Origin: Bifidobacterium breve DSM 20213 = JCM 1192
GTDB lineage: Bacteria > Actinomycetota > Actinomycetes > Actinomycetales > Bifidobacteriaceae
Direction of reading: 5' to 3'
NCBI RefSeq assembly: GCF_001025175.1
Contig: NZ_AP012324.1
Span: 2,108,001-2,172,000 of the forward strand
Length of the DNA stretch: 64,000 nt
Position 1 is the stretch's first letter; each line of letters starts with the position of its first letter. Position numbers and translations under genes: made by a program. The notes under the pieces are model-generated. The model searched no databases. It was not told the DNA's origin and saw nothing but the letters and a program-made list of their open reading frames with translations. Shown here one piece after another: positions 18,730 to 27,365 of the stretch.

Positions 18730-18912
18730 GGTTGAAAAGGGCACATTGCGACTTCTGCAGAATGCTAACTGCTTTCAGCAGGGGTACCCGATATGGAAGA
18801 GCCCAAGTACAAACGGCAGAATAACGCCATTCATACTTGGGTTCTCAACACTTAGGCACCCCTCTGAAAGCAGTTATTATTCCGCAAGAGGGTTCGAGTA
18901 CCCCTTTCAACC
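18730..18912. repeat. Large imperfect inverted repeat (family C)
   Basis: The element starts GGTTGAAAAGGG and ends CCCCTTTCAACC. Arms of about 75-80 bp share AACTGCTTTCAG / CTGAAAGCAGTT and CCCAAGTA / TACTTGGG. The central loop of about 24 bases reads CAAACGGCAGAATAACGCCA. It lies just past the kup stop, upstream of the amidotransferase gene on the same strand. Confidence 0.75.
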
Positions 18913-18919
18913 GAGATAC

Positions 18920-21331
18920 CTACTTTTTCTCCTCTGCCGACATCGCGGCATCGAGTTCTTGGACCAAGCGGCTCAGGCCGGCGGTGGTATCCATGGGATC
19001 GGGAACAGCCGCAGGATCGGCCACGCTTCGAGTCGGGGTTGGCGCAGGAACCGTCTTGGTCCCATCCGTGCGCTTCAGACGCGGCGGGCGGCGGGTGGAG
19101 ACGAATAGCGGCTGCACTTCAATCAACGGGTTGTAGGGCGCCAAGCCGAACCACTTGACCGGAGAACCGGCCACATGGCGAATCGCGTACTTGGCTTGCA
19201 GCGAGAGCGCACCGCGAGCGGAGACCTTGGACTCCGGCATCAGCGCCTTGTGCACCAGCACGTAACGAACTGTGCCAATATCCGGGTCGGCGTCCACCCT
19301 GGGGTAGATCGACTTCTGCTTGGGCAGTTCTCCGGTCTTGGACAGGTCATGCATGATCTGGTGGATATACGCCGGAATGGACTGCGAGACCTTGAACCCC
19401 AGGCGGAACCGCACACGGAAGATGTAGTTGGTGCCGAAATTCTCCACCGAGTATTCGCGGGTGAACGGCTCATCGGTGGTCTCCACACTCACTGCCCACC
19501 ATGCGCGGGCGCGCTTGGGGTGGTCGGCGAAGATGGAGAAGAAGATATCCGTATCGAGTCGCTTGGTCTCCGAATCGGAAGTCAGGTAGACGATGTTGTC
19601 CGCAAAGTAGGGGATGCGGAAGTCTCCGTGCAGCTTGTCGAGTGCGGGCAGGAAGTCCTTGGGCCTCATGTGGCGACGCTGCGCACGCTCCAGCTTGGTG
19701 CCTTCATTCCACGTGTACATGACAAACAGAATCGCGATGGTGAGCAGGCAGGTGAACCAACCACCATGCAGGAACTTGGCCATAGAGGCGATGAAGAACA
19801 TGATCTGGATGGCCAGGAACAGCACGGTGAACACGATGGCGCCCACGCGCTTGCGGTCATACCAGAGATACACGCCGAGCAGCACAGTGGTGGTGATCAT
19901 GGTGATGGTCAGCGCCAAGCCGTATGCGGCGGAGATGTGCTCCGAATCCTTGAAGATGGCAAGCACGGCCAGAGTGGAGACGCACAGCACGCCGTTGACC
20001 ACCGGAATGTACAGCTGGCCGCGTGTACGGGCCGGGTAACGCACCTGCAGATGCGGCATCCAGTTGAGGCGGGTGGCCTCGGAAACCATGGTGAATGCGC
20101 CGGTGATCAGGGCCTGGGAGGCAATCACGCCGGCCGTGACGGAGAGAATCACCGCCAGATAGCGCACGTTCGGCGTCATCATCTGGAAGAACGGGTTCAG
20201 CGACTTCATAGTGTTGAACTGCGGGTTGCGGGCGTTGTTCAGCATCCACGCGCCTTGGCCGAAGTAGTTGAGCACCAGCGCAATCTTGATGAATGGCCAG
20301 GTGAAGTAGATGTTGCCACGGCCCACATGACCCATGTCGGAGTAGAGCGCCTCGGCACCGGTGGTGGAGAGGAACACCGTGCCCATCAGTGCGATACCGG
20401 CCGCGTTATGCGGGCTGAACAGGAATTTGACGCCGTACACCGGGTTAAGGGCGGCGAACACCGACCAGTCGTTGTTGAGATTCACCACGCCCACAACGGC
20501 GAGGAAGCTGAACCAGACCAGCACCATCGAGCCGAAGACCTTGCCGATGCTTTCGGTGCCACGAGACTGCACGGAGAACAGAATCACGATGATCACCACG
20601 GTGATCATGAGGGTCAGGCTCGGATTCTCGTCAAACAGCTGCTCGAGCGGCGGCAAAGTCTGCAGACCTTCGACTGCGGAGCTGATGGACACGGCCGGTG
20701 TGAGCACGGAATCGGCCAGGAAGGCCGCGCCGCCGAGCATAGCGGGAATGGCGAGCCAGGCTCCGTATTTGCGGATCAACGAGTAGAGTGCAAAGATGCC
20801 GCCTTCGCCGTTGTTATCGATACGCATGGCAATCAGCACATATTTGACGGTGGTAATCAGCGTAATCGACCAGAAGACCAGCGAGAGCATACCGAGCACG
20901 GCCTCGCGATCCACGTTGCCGAAGCCGCCTTGCCCGGCAAGGAAGGTCTGCGCGGTGTACAGAGGCGAGGTACCGATGTCGCCATAGACCACGCCAAGGG
21001 CCACGATCGCCATGCCCCACGTGACCTTATCCGGTCCGGATTGCAGGCGAGCCCACCAACGGCCAAGACGGCCTTTGGAAGAGGCGCTGGCGATTTTCTC
21101 GGCTTCTCGCGTCTCGGCCTCGCGCTGTTTGGCGATGGCCTCGCGCTCCTCCTTGGTGAGGGTGCGGCGGGAAACCTTGGGAGCGTTAGTGAAGGTGTCG
21201 GCCCTCAGCAGGGCTTCTTCTTCCTGCTTAGCCTTTGCCTTATTGGCACCAGCCTTGGCATTAGTTTTCTGGGCCTTTTGGGGCTTTGCCGCTTTTTGGG
21301 CACGTTCAGCCTGTTTATCTGACTCAGCCAT
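18920..21331 (-). CDS. kup: Kup-family potassium uptake protein
   Basis: The 803-residue protein has about 12 membrane segments between residues 115 and 545. It contains the Kup hallmark GVVYGDIGTSPLYT (about residue 113), NNGEGGIFALYSLI, and SVLTPAVSISSAVEGL, followed by a cytoplasmic C-terminal domain of about 250 residues. The family imports K+ with H+. The first about 100 residues are an added basic, Ala/Lys-rich tail (repeated KAQK and KAK tracts) absent from typical 620-650-residue Kup proteins. A good ribosome site (GGAGG) lies nine bases before the ATG. No c-di-AMP riboswitch could be recognised in the 198 bases upstream. Confidence 0.95.
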   Translation of the reverse strand: MAESDKQAERAQKAAKPQKAQKTNAKAGANKAKAKQEEEALLRADTFTNAPKVSRRTLTKEEREAIAKQREAETREAEKIASASSKGRLGRWWARLQSGPDKVTWGMAIVALGVVYGDIGTSPLYTAQTFLAGQGGFGNVDREAVLGMLSLVFWSITLITTVKYVLIAMRIDNNGEGGIFALYSLIRKYGAWLAIPAMLGGAAFLADSVLTPAVSISSAVEGLQTLPPLEQLFDENPSLTLMITVVIIVILFSVQSRGTESIGKVFGSMVLVWFSFLAVVGVVNLNNDWSVFAALNPVYGVKFLFSPHNAAGIALMGTVFLSTTGAEALYSDMGHVGRGNIYFTWPFIKIALVLNYFGQGAWMLNNARNPQFNTMKSLNPFFQMMTPNVRYLAVILSVTAGVIASQALITGAFTMVSEATRLNWMPHLQVRYPARTRGQLYIPVVNGVLCVSTLAVLAIFKDSEHISAAYGLALTITMITTTVLLGVYLWYDRKRVGAIVFTVLFLAIQIMFFIASMAKFLHGGWFTCLLTIAILFVMYTWNEGTKLERAQRRHMRPKDFLPALDKLHGDFRIPYFADNIVYLTSDSETKRLDTDIFFSIFADHPKRARAWWAVSVETTDEPFTREYSVENFGTNYIFRVRFRLGFKVSQSIPAYIHQIMHDLSKTGELPKQKSIYPRVDADPDIGTVRYVLVHKALMPESKVSARGALSLQAKYAIRHVAGSPVKWFGLAPYNPLIEVQPLFVSTRRPPRLKRTDGTKTVPAPTPTRSVADPAAVPDPMDTTAGLSRLVQELDAAMSAEEKK

Positions 21332-21529
21332 ACGTTCAGTCCTCCATTGAGGTGGAGATCCTCCCCCTCGCTTATGTCAAGCAACATATCGTAGACCTCG
21401 TTGGCGATTCTTACAAATTCTGCTCAATTCCAAGTCAACACATCGCCACAAAAGGGGCAAATCAACACGTCATTGCCCACTTCTGCGGCCTGCGCGGCGC
21501 ATCCCAAGGAATAATGACAGCGAGCTCGC

Positions 21530-22489
21530 TCACACCCCGTAGACCACACGGGTGGTGTTGCGGGTGCCGCGGGCCACATCGGCAATGGGCAGGTCAAGCG
21601 TATCGGCCATGGCACGCAGTGTGTAAGGGATCATGTAGGGTGCATTGGTGCGGCCACGGTACGGCATAGGCGTGAGGTACGGCGCATCGGTTTCCACCAT
21701 CGCGTGGTCCAGCCCCACAATGCGCATCGATTCGCGGATGCCATCGTTGCCCTTATAACTCACTGTGCCGGAGAAGCTCAGGTACCATCCATGCTCGCGC
21801 GCAATCTCACCCATCTCGCGGTCGCCGGAGTAGGAGTGGAACACGGTACGCTCGGGAGCGCCGTCGGCCAGCAGAGTCTCGATGACTTCGCGATGAGAGT
21901 CGCGGTCATGAATCTGCATGGGCAGGTTCAGTTCCTTGGCCAAAGCGATATGCGCGCGGAAAGCCTCACGTTGCAGCTCCTTAGCCCCCTCGCCGGTACG
22001 GAACAGGTCCATGCCGGTCTCCCCGATGGCCACCACCTGTTCGGGGTACGTGGTGGCAAGACGATGCACTTCAGCAAGAGCGTCCTCAAAGCTGGTGTCG
22101 TGGTACGGCTTGTATTTGAGCGGCAGCCCATCCGGCCCCGGCACACCGCGATGACCGTGGAGCACGGATTCGTTGGGATGTATTGCGAGCGCCGCGTGCA
22201 CATTACCTGGATGATCGAGGGCCATCTGGACGGCGGTCATCAGGTGCGGCAGCTCGCAACCGCAGTCGATAATACCCCCAATACCGACGGCTTGCGCCTG
22301 TGCAAGCAACTGGTCGACGTCGTACACCGGGACTTCGGGCTGCCCTTTTTCCTGTGCCTCGTGGCTCATGGCCCGCGCAAACGGTATGACGGAGGCCACG
22401 TGGGTGTGGTTGTCGATGGTCTGGGCGTCTTGCGGCAGCGGTTCAGGTGCCGGTGCCCAGCTACGGTCGCGATGGTGGTGCTTGCTCAT
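21530..22489 (-). CDS. TatD-family metal-dependent deoxyribonuclease
   Basis: The 319-residue TIM-barrel hydrolase has the expected ligands: DNHTHV near residue 26, IGETGMDLFR (Glu), MQIHDRDSHREV (His), VFHSYSGD (His) and MVETDAPYL (Asp). TatD enzymes are 3'-5' DNases, often near metG/rsmA/rsmI in actinobacteria; here they are 10 kb apart. It has a His-rich start (MSKHHHRDRS) and an extra loop (HGHRGVPGPDGL) near residue 110. GGGGAG directly precedes the ATG, and TACACT lies eight bases upstream, so translation may use a very short leader. It reads in the same direction as kup, with 198 bases between. Confidence 0.92.
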   Translation of the reverse strand: MSKHHHRDRSWAPAPEPLPQDAQTIDNHTHVASVIPFARAMSHEAQEKGQPEVPVYDVDQLLAQAQAVGIGGIIDCGCELPHLMTAVQMALDHPGNVHAALAIHPNESVLHGHRGVPGPDGLPLKYKPYHDTSFEDALAEVHRLATTYPEQVVAIGETGMDLFRTGEGAKELQREAFRAHIALAKELNLPMQIHDRDSHREVIETLLADGAPERTVFHSYSGDREMGEIAREHGWYLSFSGTVSYKGNDGIRESMRIVGLDHAMVETDAPYLTPMPYRGRTNAPYMIPYTLRAMADTLDLPIADVARGTRNTTRVVYGV

Positions 22490-22542
22490 AGCTCCCCAGT
22501 GTAGGCAGACACCCTACCGTGCCCATCACCACCTCGATGCCC

Positions 22543-22710
22543 TTCCCGAATATGTACCACTGACAACGTCGTAGCGTCACATATTCAGGAAACAACCCCA
22601 CACCTCCCGAATATGTACCACTGACGATCGCTAGACGTCACAAATTCGGGAACATCCCCATCTCCCGAATTCGTACTACTCAGTAACGGCCAGCAGTACA
22701 AATTCGGGAG
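22543..22710. repeat. Three tandem palindromic units (family D)
   Basis: Units at 22543-22592, 22604-22652 and 22663-22710 each begin CCCGAATATGTAC or the variant CCCGAATTCGTAC. Each ends with its inverse (GTCACATATTC, GTCACAAATTCGGGA, GTACAAATTCGGGA) around a different short loop. The units are about 60 bases apart and lie between the ABC exporter gene and tatD, both on the minus strand. Confidence 0.8.
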
Positions 22711-22742
22711 ATTTGGGATATGGGGCAGCTACGGGTGCCGAG

Positions 22743-24548
22743 CTACTCAGTAGCCCCGGTGGCCACGCGAATCATCGCGTATTGGGACTCGTAGAGGCGG
22801 TAGTACGCGCCCTTGGCCTCCAGCAGTTCGGCGTGCGTGCCGTGCTCCACGATCTGGCCGTGGTCGATATAGAAGATCTGGTCCGCGTTCTCGATGGTGG
22901 ACAGCCGGTGGGCGATGATGAAGCTCGTGCGACCCTTGAGCAGATGCCGCAAGCCGGCCTGCAACGCCTCCTCGGTGCGGGTGTCGATGTTCGAGGTCGC
23001 CTCGTCCAGAATCAGGATGCGCGGGTCGGCGAGCAGCACACGCGCGAACGCGATGAGCTGGCGCTGCCCGGCGGACAAGGTCGAGCCGCGCTCCTCCACC
23101 GTGGTGTCGTAGCCATCAGGCAGCTCCATGATGAACTCGTGCGCGTGCACGGCCTTCGCCGCCGCCTCGATCTCCTCGTCGGTGGCGTCGAGCTTGCCGT
23201 AGCGGATGTTGTCACGTACGTTGCCGGAGAAGATGAACGTGTCCTGCAGCATCACGCCCATCTGCCGGCGCAACGATTCAAGCGTCACGTCGCGCACGTC
23301 GTGGCCATCAATGGTCACCGAACCTTCCGACACGTCGTAGAACCGGGACAGCAGGCTCACGATGGTGGTCTTGCCGGCGCCGGTCGGGCCGACCAGGGCG
23401 ATGGTCTTGCCCGGGGTGACGTGGAAGTCGACCAAGTTCAGGATGTTACGGCCGTCGTCCTCGTACCGGAACACGACGTCGTTGAAATCGACCTTGCCTT
23501 GAATGGCGGGCAGCTCGGTGGCACCCGGCTTGTTCGCGATCTCGGGCTTGACGTCCAGCGTCTCGAAGATGCGTTCGAGGTAGGCGGAGCAGGTGACCAG
23601 CTGGTTGTAGAAGTTGCCGATGTTGATCACCGGGTTCCAGAAGTTGTTCGCGTAGCCCACGAACGCGATAAGCATACCGGTGGTCACGCTCACGCCGCCG
23701 AAGCCGGTGATGCCCACGAAGTAGATGAACGCGATGGTCATCACGGAGATGGTCTGCACGCCAGGCCACATCAGGAATTCAATGTGCTTGGCGGCCATCC
23801 AGGCGGTACGTACGTCGTCTTGCTGCTGCTGGAAGGTGTCGAACTGCTCCTTCTCGCGGGCGAAGGTCTGCGTGGTCTTCACGCCGGCGATTGACTCGTG
23901 GATGAAGGCGTTCAGATTGCTCTGCTTGTTGGACAGCACCTGATAAGCCTTGCGCTGGAAGTACTGCAGCACACGCACCCAGATGATGAGCACCGGGAAC
24001 AGTACGAGGCTCCACAATGCCAGCTGCCAGTCGATGGCGAACATGACGATCAGCGTCACGAAGAATGTGAAGATGTCGGAGAACACGTTGATCAGACCCG
24101 AGGAGAGCGTGTCCGAAAGGGTGTTCACATAGTTGACCACGCGGATCAGGATCTTGCCGTGCGGGCGCGAGTCAAAGTAGCTGAACGGCAGGGTCTGGAT
24201 GTATGTGAACAGATCGCGGCGCATGTCCTTGAGCATGAGCTGGCCCACGCGAGTAATGTCCACCGTGCGGTAGCGCAGCGCGAGTTCGTAGATCACGATC
24301 AGGCAGAACAGCCCGCCGGCCAGCATGGCCAGTTTGCCGAGATCCTTGTTCGGAATCGCGTCGTCAATCATAATCTTGGTCAGGTACGGGACGCTGACCA
24401 CGATGCAGCTCATCGAGACCACGACCGCCAGGATGCGCACAATGCGCGAAATGTACAGTTTGAGATATTTGCCGACGCGAGCGATGTCGTGGAGGTTGAT
24501 GGACTCCTCCAGCTCCTCATCCTCGCGGAATGTATTGCGTTGTGCCAT
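22743..24548 (-). CDS. Heterodimeric ABC exporter, ATPase-competent subunit
   Basis: The protein is 601 residues. Six membrane segments lie in residues about 35-320 and a nucleotide-binding domain in about 355-600. Walker A is GPTGAGKTTI, the signature is STLSAGQRQ, Walker B is RILILDEATSNID with catalytic Glu, and the switch is IAHR. The start at 24548 (MAQRNTF) is preferred over one five codons upstream. It is the partner of the gene at 24748-26658, whose own catalytic site is altered, the usual pattern in heterodimeric multidrug-type exporters. The two genes share a strand but are separated by a 200-base repeat. The substrate is unknown. Confidence 0.92.
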   Translation of the reverse strand: MAQRNTFREDEELEESINLHDIARVGKYLKLYISRIVRILAVVVSMSCIVVSVPYLTKIMIDDAIPNKDLGKLAMLAGGLFCLIVIYELALRYRTVDITRVGQLMLKDMRRDLFTYIQTLPFSYFDSRPHGKILIRVVNYVNTLSDTLSSGLINVFSDIFTFFVTLIVMFAIDWQLALWSLVLFPVLIIWVRVLQYFQRKAYQVLSNKQSNLNAFIHESIAGVKTTQTFAREKEQFDTFQQQQDDVRTAWMAAKHIEFLMWPGVQTISVMTIAFIYFVGITGFGGVSVTTGMLIAFVGYANNFWNPVINIGNFYNQLVTCSAYLERIFETLDVKPEIANKPGATELPAIQGKVDFNDVVFRYEDDGRNILNLVDFHVTPGKTIALVGPTGAGKTTIVSLLSRFYDVSEGSVTIDGHDVRDVTLESLRRQMGVMLQDTFIFSGNVRDNIRYGKLDATDEEIEAAAKAVHAHEFIMELPDGYDTTVEERGSTLSAGQRQLIAFARVLLADPRILILDEATSNIDTRTEEALQAGLRHLLKGRTSFIIAHRLSTIENADQIFYIDHGQIVEHGTHAELLEAKGAYYRLYESQYAMIRVATGATE

Positions 24549-24562
24549 AAGTCCTCTTCTCA

Positions 24563-24738
24563 AGCCCCCTCCGGCGAGGGGGCTGTCAGCGAAGCTGCCT
24601 GGGGGAGAGATATGTCGTCAAAATCTCTCCCTCCGTCATCGCTTCCTTTATTTATTGCTCACCTATCGGTTCGCCCTCGCCTAAAAACAGCCCACAGGGC
24701 TGTTTTCTTCACGGCTCAGCCCTCGTCAGAGGGAGGTT
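24563..24738. repeat. Family B palindromic element between two exporter genes
   Basis: The left arm contains GCCCCCTCCGGCGAGGGGGC and the right arm GCCCTCGTCAGAGGGAGG, with inner AGCGAAGCTGCCTGGGGGAG-like and CTCCCTCCGTCATCGCTTC inverse copies. A separate terminator hairpin lies inside it (24684-24706). Confidence 0.7.
24684..24706. terminator. Terminator-like hairpin inside the exporter operon
   Basis: A perfect 10-bp stem AAAACAGCCC / GGGCTGTTTT has a three-base loop. On the minus strand it is followed by a T-run, so it could lower expression of the downstream subunit (22743-24548) relative to the first. Confidence 0.65.
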
Positions 24739-24747
24739 GAACGACGG

Positions 24748-26658
24748 TTAAAACCCCTGTGCGGCGCCGGACTGGAGTCCGAGCTGCTTGTGGTAGATGC
24801 CCCAGTAGCGGCCGTGTGCGGCCACGAGTTCGGCGTGGGTGCCGCGTTCGACGATGCGTCCGTGTTCGAGTACCAGAATCAGGTCGGAATCCTTGACCGA
24901 CGAGATGCGGTGGGCGATGGTGACGATGGTCTTGCCGCTGTCCATCTCCTTGAGGTGCTTCTGGATTTCCGCCTCGGTCTCCATATCGACGGCCGAGGTC
25001 GTATCATCCATAATCAGGATCGACGGATCATCCGCGAGCGCGCGGGCCAGCGACAGGCGCTGTTTCTGCCCGCCGGACAGGCCCACGCCGCGTTCGCCCA
25101 CAACGGTGTCATAACCCTGCGGCATCGACCTGATGAAATTGTCCGCGCCGGCGATCTGGGCCATTTTCTGGATATATCGGTCGTCGCTATCATCGCTGGC
25201 ACCAAAGCCGATATTGCCACCGATGGTGTCGGAGAACAGGAAGGTGTCCTGCGCCACGATGCACACCTGCGAGCGCAAGGTGGCCAGCGGCCAGTCGCGT
25301 GCGTCGATGCCGTCGATGAGCACATGGCCCACGGTTGGGTCATAGAAGCGGGAGATGAGGCTGACGAGCGTGGACTTGCCGGCACCGGTCTCGCCGAGGA
25401 TGCCGAGTTTGGAGCCGGCAGGCACGGTGAAGTCGAGGTCTTTGAGGATCGGGGTTTCCGGGTCGTCCGGGAAGGCGAAACTGACGTGGGCAAAGCGGAT
25501 GTCGCCTTTGATGCGCAGCGGGCAGGACTTGCGTTCGGCGGACTGCCGGGCACCGTATGTTCCGGAAGCCCCGGGCGCTCCGGTAGCACCGGTAGCCTCA
25601 TCATCGCGCTTGACCTGCTCGACGATTGTGACCGCCTGCTTGACGGCTTCGGCCGCGTCGGGCTTCTCTACGATGCGCGGCTGTTCGGTGAGCAGCTTGC
25701 GAATCTTGATACAGCTGGCGTTGAATCGCTGCCAGTCGTTGATGAGCCAGCCGGAGGCACGCACCGGGCCGTCGATCATCCACAGGAAGGAGTTGAAGCT
25801 CACTAAGTTGCCAAGGGTCATGTAGCCCTTGATGACCAGGAAGCCGCCGAGGCCGAGCGTGATGAGCTGCAGCGAAAAGCCGAGGCCGTCCAGCCAGGGC
25901 ATGTACTTGCGCGAGTTGTAGGCCAGGGCCATGTTGCGCTGCATGTAGTCGTCGTTGTGTTCGTCGAACTTTTCGGTTTCGTACGGTTCGCGCACGAATG
26001 CCTTGACCACACGGTTGCCCTCGATGTTCTCCTCGACCATGGAGTTGAGGGAGGCCAGCGAGTTGCGGATGGCGAAGAACAGCGGGTGGGCGTGCGTGGA
26101 AAGGCCGCGCGTGAGCACAAAAATGAACGGCGTGACGCAGGCCAGGGCGAGCGCAAGTCGCCAGTCGATGGCAAACATCACACACAGGGCACCGATGAAC
26201 ATGACCACGCAGTCGGCGATCTGGTAGCTCACCCAACTCAGGCAGTGGCGGATCGCGTCGGTGTCGGAGGTCAGGCGGCTCATGATGTCGCCGGTGCGTG
26301 TGTGGTTGAAGTACGTGAAGTCGAGCTCGTGCAGCTTCTCGTATTCGTCGGAGACGAGGCGGTAGACCGAGTTCTGGCCGAAACGCTCCATCCACATCTG
26401 GTAGCCGTATCGCGCGCCCACGCGGATGATGGTCATGAGGATCATCAGTCCGCACAGACGTGGCAGTTCGTCGGTATGCCCGCCGACGATGACACGGTCC
26501 ACAATGATGCCGGACAGAATCGGAATGGTCAGGGCCATCGTGTTATTGACGATGAACAGTAGGAGCGCGCCTGCCACGCGGGGCAGGTCTGGTTTGCAGT
26601 ATGACAGCACCCATTTGAGGTTGCTTGCGCTGGTATTGATTCCCGGATCGACGTACAT
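24748..26658 (-). CDS. Heterodimeric ABC exporter, subunit with altered catalytic site
   Basis: This is a 636-residue exporter with six membrane segments (about 30-320), a Glu/Ala/Gly-rich linker (about 350-385) and a nucleotide-binding domain (about 395-625). Walker A GETGAGKSTLV and signature VGLSGGQKQ are intact. Walker B reads SILIMDDTTSAVD, with Asp where the catalytic Glu normally sits, so its site is probably the degenerate one of a heterodimer. The switch His (IAHR) is present. No Shine-Dalgarno sequence precedes the ATG. It is the first gene of the pair; the upstream 700 bases hold the promoter and a gene remnant. Confidence 0.9.
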   Translation of the reverse strand: MYVDPGINTSASNLKWVLSYCKPDLPRVAGALLLFIVNNTMALTIPILSGIIVDRVIVGGHTDELPRLCGLMILMTIIRVGARYGYQMWMERFGQNSVYRLVSDEYEKLHELDFTYFNHTRTGDIMSRLTSDTDAIRHCLSWVSYQIADCVVMFIGALCVMFAIDWRLALALACVTPFIFVLTRGLSTHAHPLFFAIRNSLASLNSMVEENIEGNRVVKAFVREPYETEKFDEHNDDYMQRNMALAYNSRKYMPWLDGLGFSLQLITLGLGGFLVIKGYMTLGNLVSFNSFLWMIDGPVRASGWLINDWQRFNASCIKIRKLLTEQPRIVEKPDAAEAVKQAVTIVEQVKRDDEATGATGAPGASGTYGARQSAERKSCPLRIKGDIRFAHVSFAFPDDPETPILKDLDFTVPAGSKLGILGETGAGKSTLVSLISRFYDPTVGHVLIDGIDARDWPLATLRSQVCIVAQDTFLFSDTIGGNIGFGASDDSDDRYIQKMAQIAGADNFIRSMPQGYDTVVGERGVGLSGGQKQRLSLARALADDPSILIMDDTTSAVDMETEAEIQKHLKEMDSGKTIVTIAHRISSVKDSDLILVLEHGRIVERGTHAELVAAHGRYWGIYHKQLGLQSGAAQGF

Positions 26659-27022
26659 GTGAGGAGATCACCGTTTCTTGGGGATTGTTTGCTTGTGGTA
26701 TGGTGCGGCATGCTCCTGCGCCGCACGCGGCAATCGTTGCCGCCACGATTCACGATCAGCCGTGCTTCGTACTGCGACAATCATTGGCGATTGGTCGCAC
26801 GACCGGAGCTCTCCTTCACCGGTCGAAGCACGTTCGACTTTCGTAAACGCGTACTAGTCTAGGCGGCTTGCGTCCAATCGCAACAGCCCACAACCCTGCG
26901 TGTTCCCCGCATTCGCAACGATACGCGGCTCTCTAAGCGCAATATTCCCCGGAATGCGTCGCGAAACGTTGCGCATGCGGCAATGCACGCTCGAGACCTG
27001 TTGCATACCAGTCGACCAAATT

Positions 27023-27055
27023 ATAGAATCATAATTAAGTAAATTACGATTCTAT
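27023..27055. promoter_or_regulatory. AT-rich palindrome, possible operator
   Basis: ATAGAATCATAATT and AAATTACGATTCTAT form an inverted repeat with one internal mismatch around AAGT. It is strikingly AT-rich compared with the surrounding DNA and immediately precedes the ATPase remnant, so it may have been that gene's operator or part of an inserted sequence. Confidence 0.4.
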
Positions 27056-27078
27056 TCTGCGAATGCAGATGGCGCAGC

Positions 27079-27249
27079 ATGCCATCCGGTCTGCAGCAGT
27101 TGGAAGTGCTGCGCAATCGCGCCAGACTGCTGCACCCCGAAACCAGCCATTACATGCTGTTCTCCAAATCAGGCTTCGACGAGCATGTCGCCGCCCGCGC
27201 GGCGCAAGACGGTACAGTGACGCTTGTCGATTTTGCGGATATGGATTAG
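27079..27249 (+). pseudogene. C-terminal remnant of an AAA-type ATPase (DUF234-like tail)
   Basis: In frame from 27079 to the TAG at 27247-27249 the DNA encodes about 56 residues including LEVLRNRARLLHP, HYMLFSKSGFDEHVAA and GTVTLVDFADMD. This ending is characteristic of prokaryotic AAA ATPases with a C-terminal nuclease-like DUF234 region. The Walker A/B part is missing, so it is a decayed fragment. An intact but different ATPase of the broader group lies just downstream on the opposite strand. Confidence 0.65.
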
Positions 27250-27365
27250 TCGGCTCACTCCATTGCGGACGGTAAGGGTGAAGTAACAGGCTGGGTCAAT
27301 GGACCGAACCGCTAGGCCGGGCAACAGACCCAATCAGCGACACGTTCCCGGGAAAGTGGCGCATG

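Larger units (their letters stand above)
26659..27365. other. Gene-poor gap with a remnant and a palindrome
   Basis: About 700 bases lie between the divergent exporter and convergent ATPase genes. The only recognisable contents are the AT-rich palindrome at 27023-27055 and an ATPase C-terminal remnant at 27079-27249. I see nothing coding in 26700-27020 or 27250-27365. Confidence 0.6.

Noticed and set aside
19175-21322. 715-codon open frame opposite kup
   Set aside because: It mirrors the kup reading frame and shows no recognisable domain; typical antisense shadow.
21332-21529. c-di-AMP riboswitch upstream of kup
   Set aside because: Such riboswitches control Kup in some actinobacteria, but I could not recognise the conserved core or pairing in this stretch.
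22543-22710. Possible CRISPR array
   Set aside because: There are only three units, each an inverted repeat with short loops rather than direct repeats with 30-40-base spacers, and no cas genes are present.
22713-23894. 393-codon plus-strand frame over the ABC exporter
   Set aside because: It covers the exporter's conserved nucleotide-binding domain on the other strand, with no motifs of its own.
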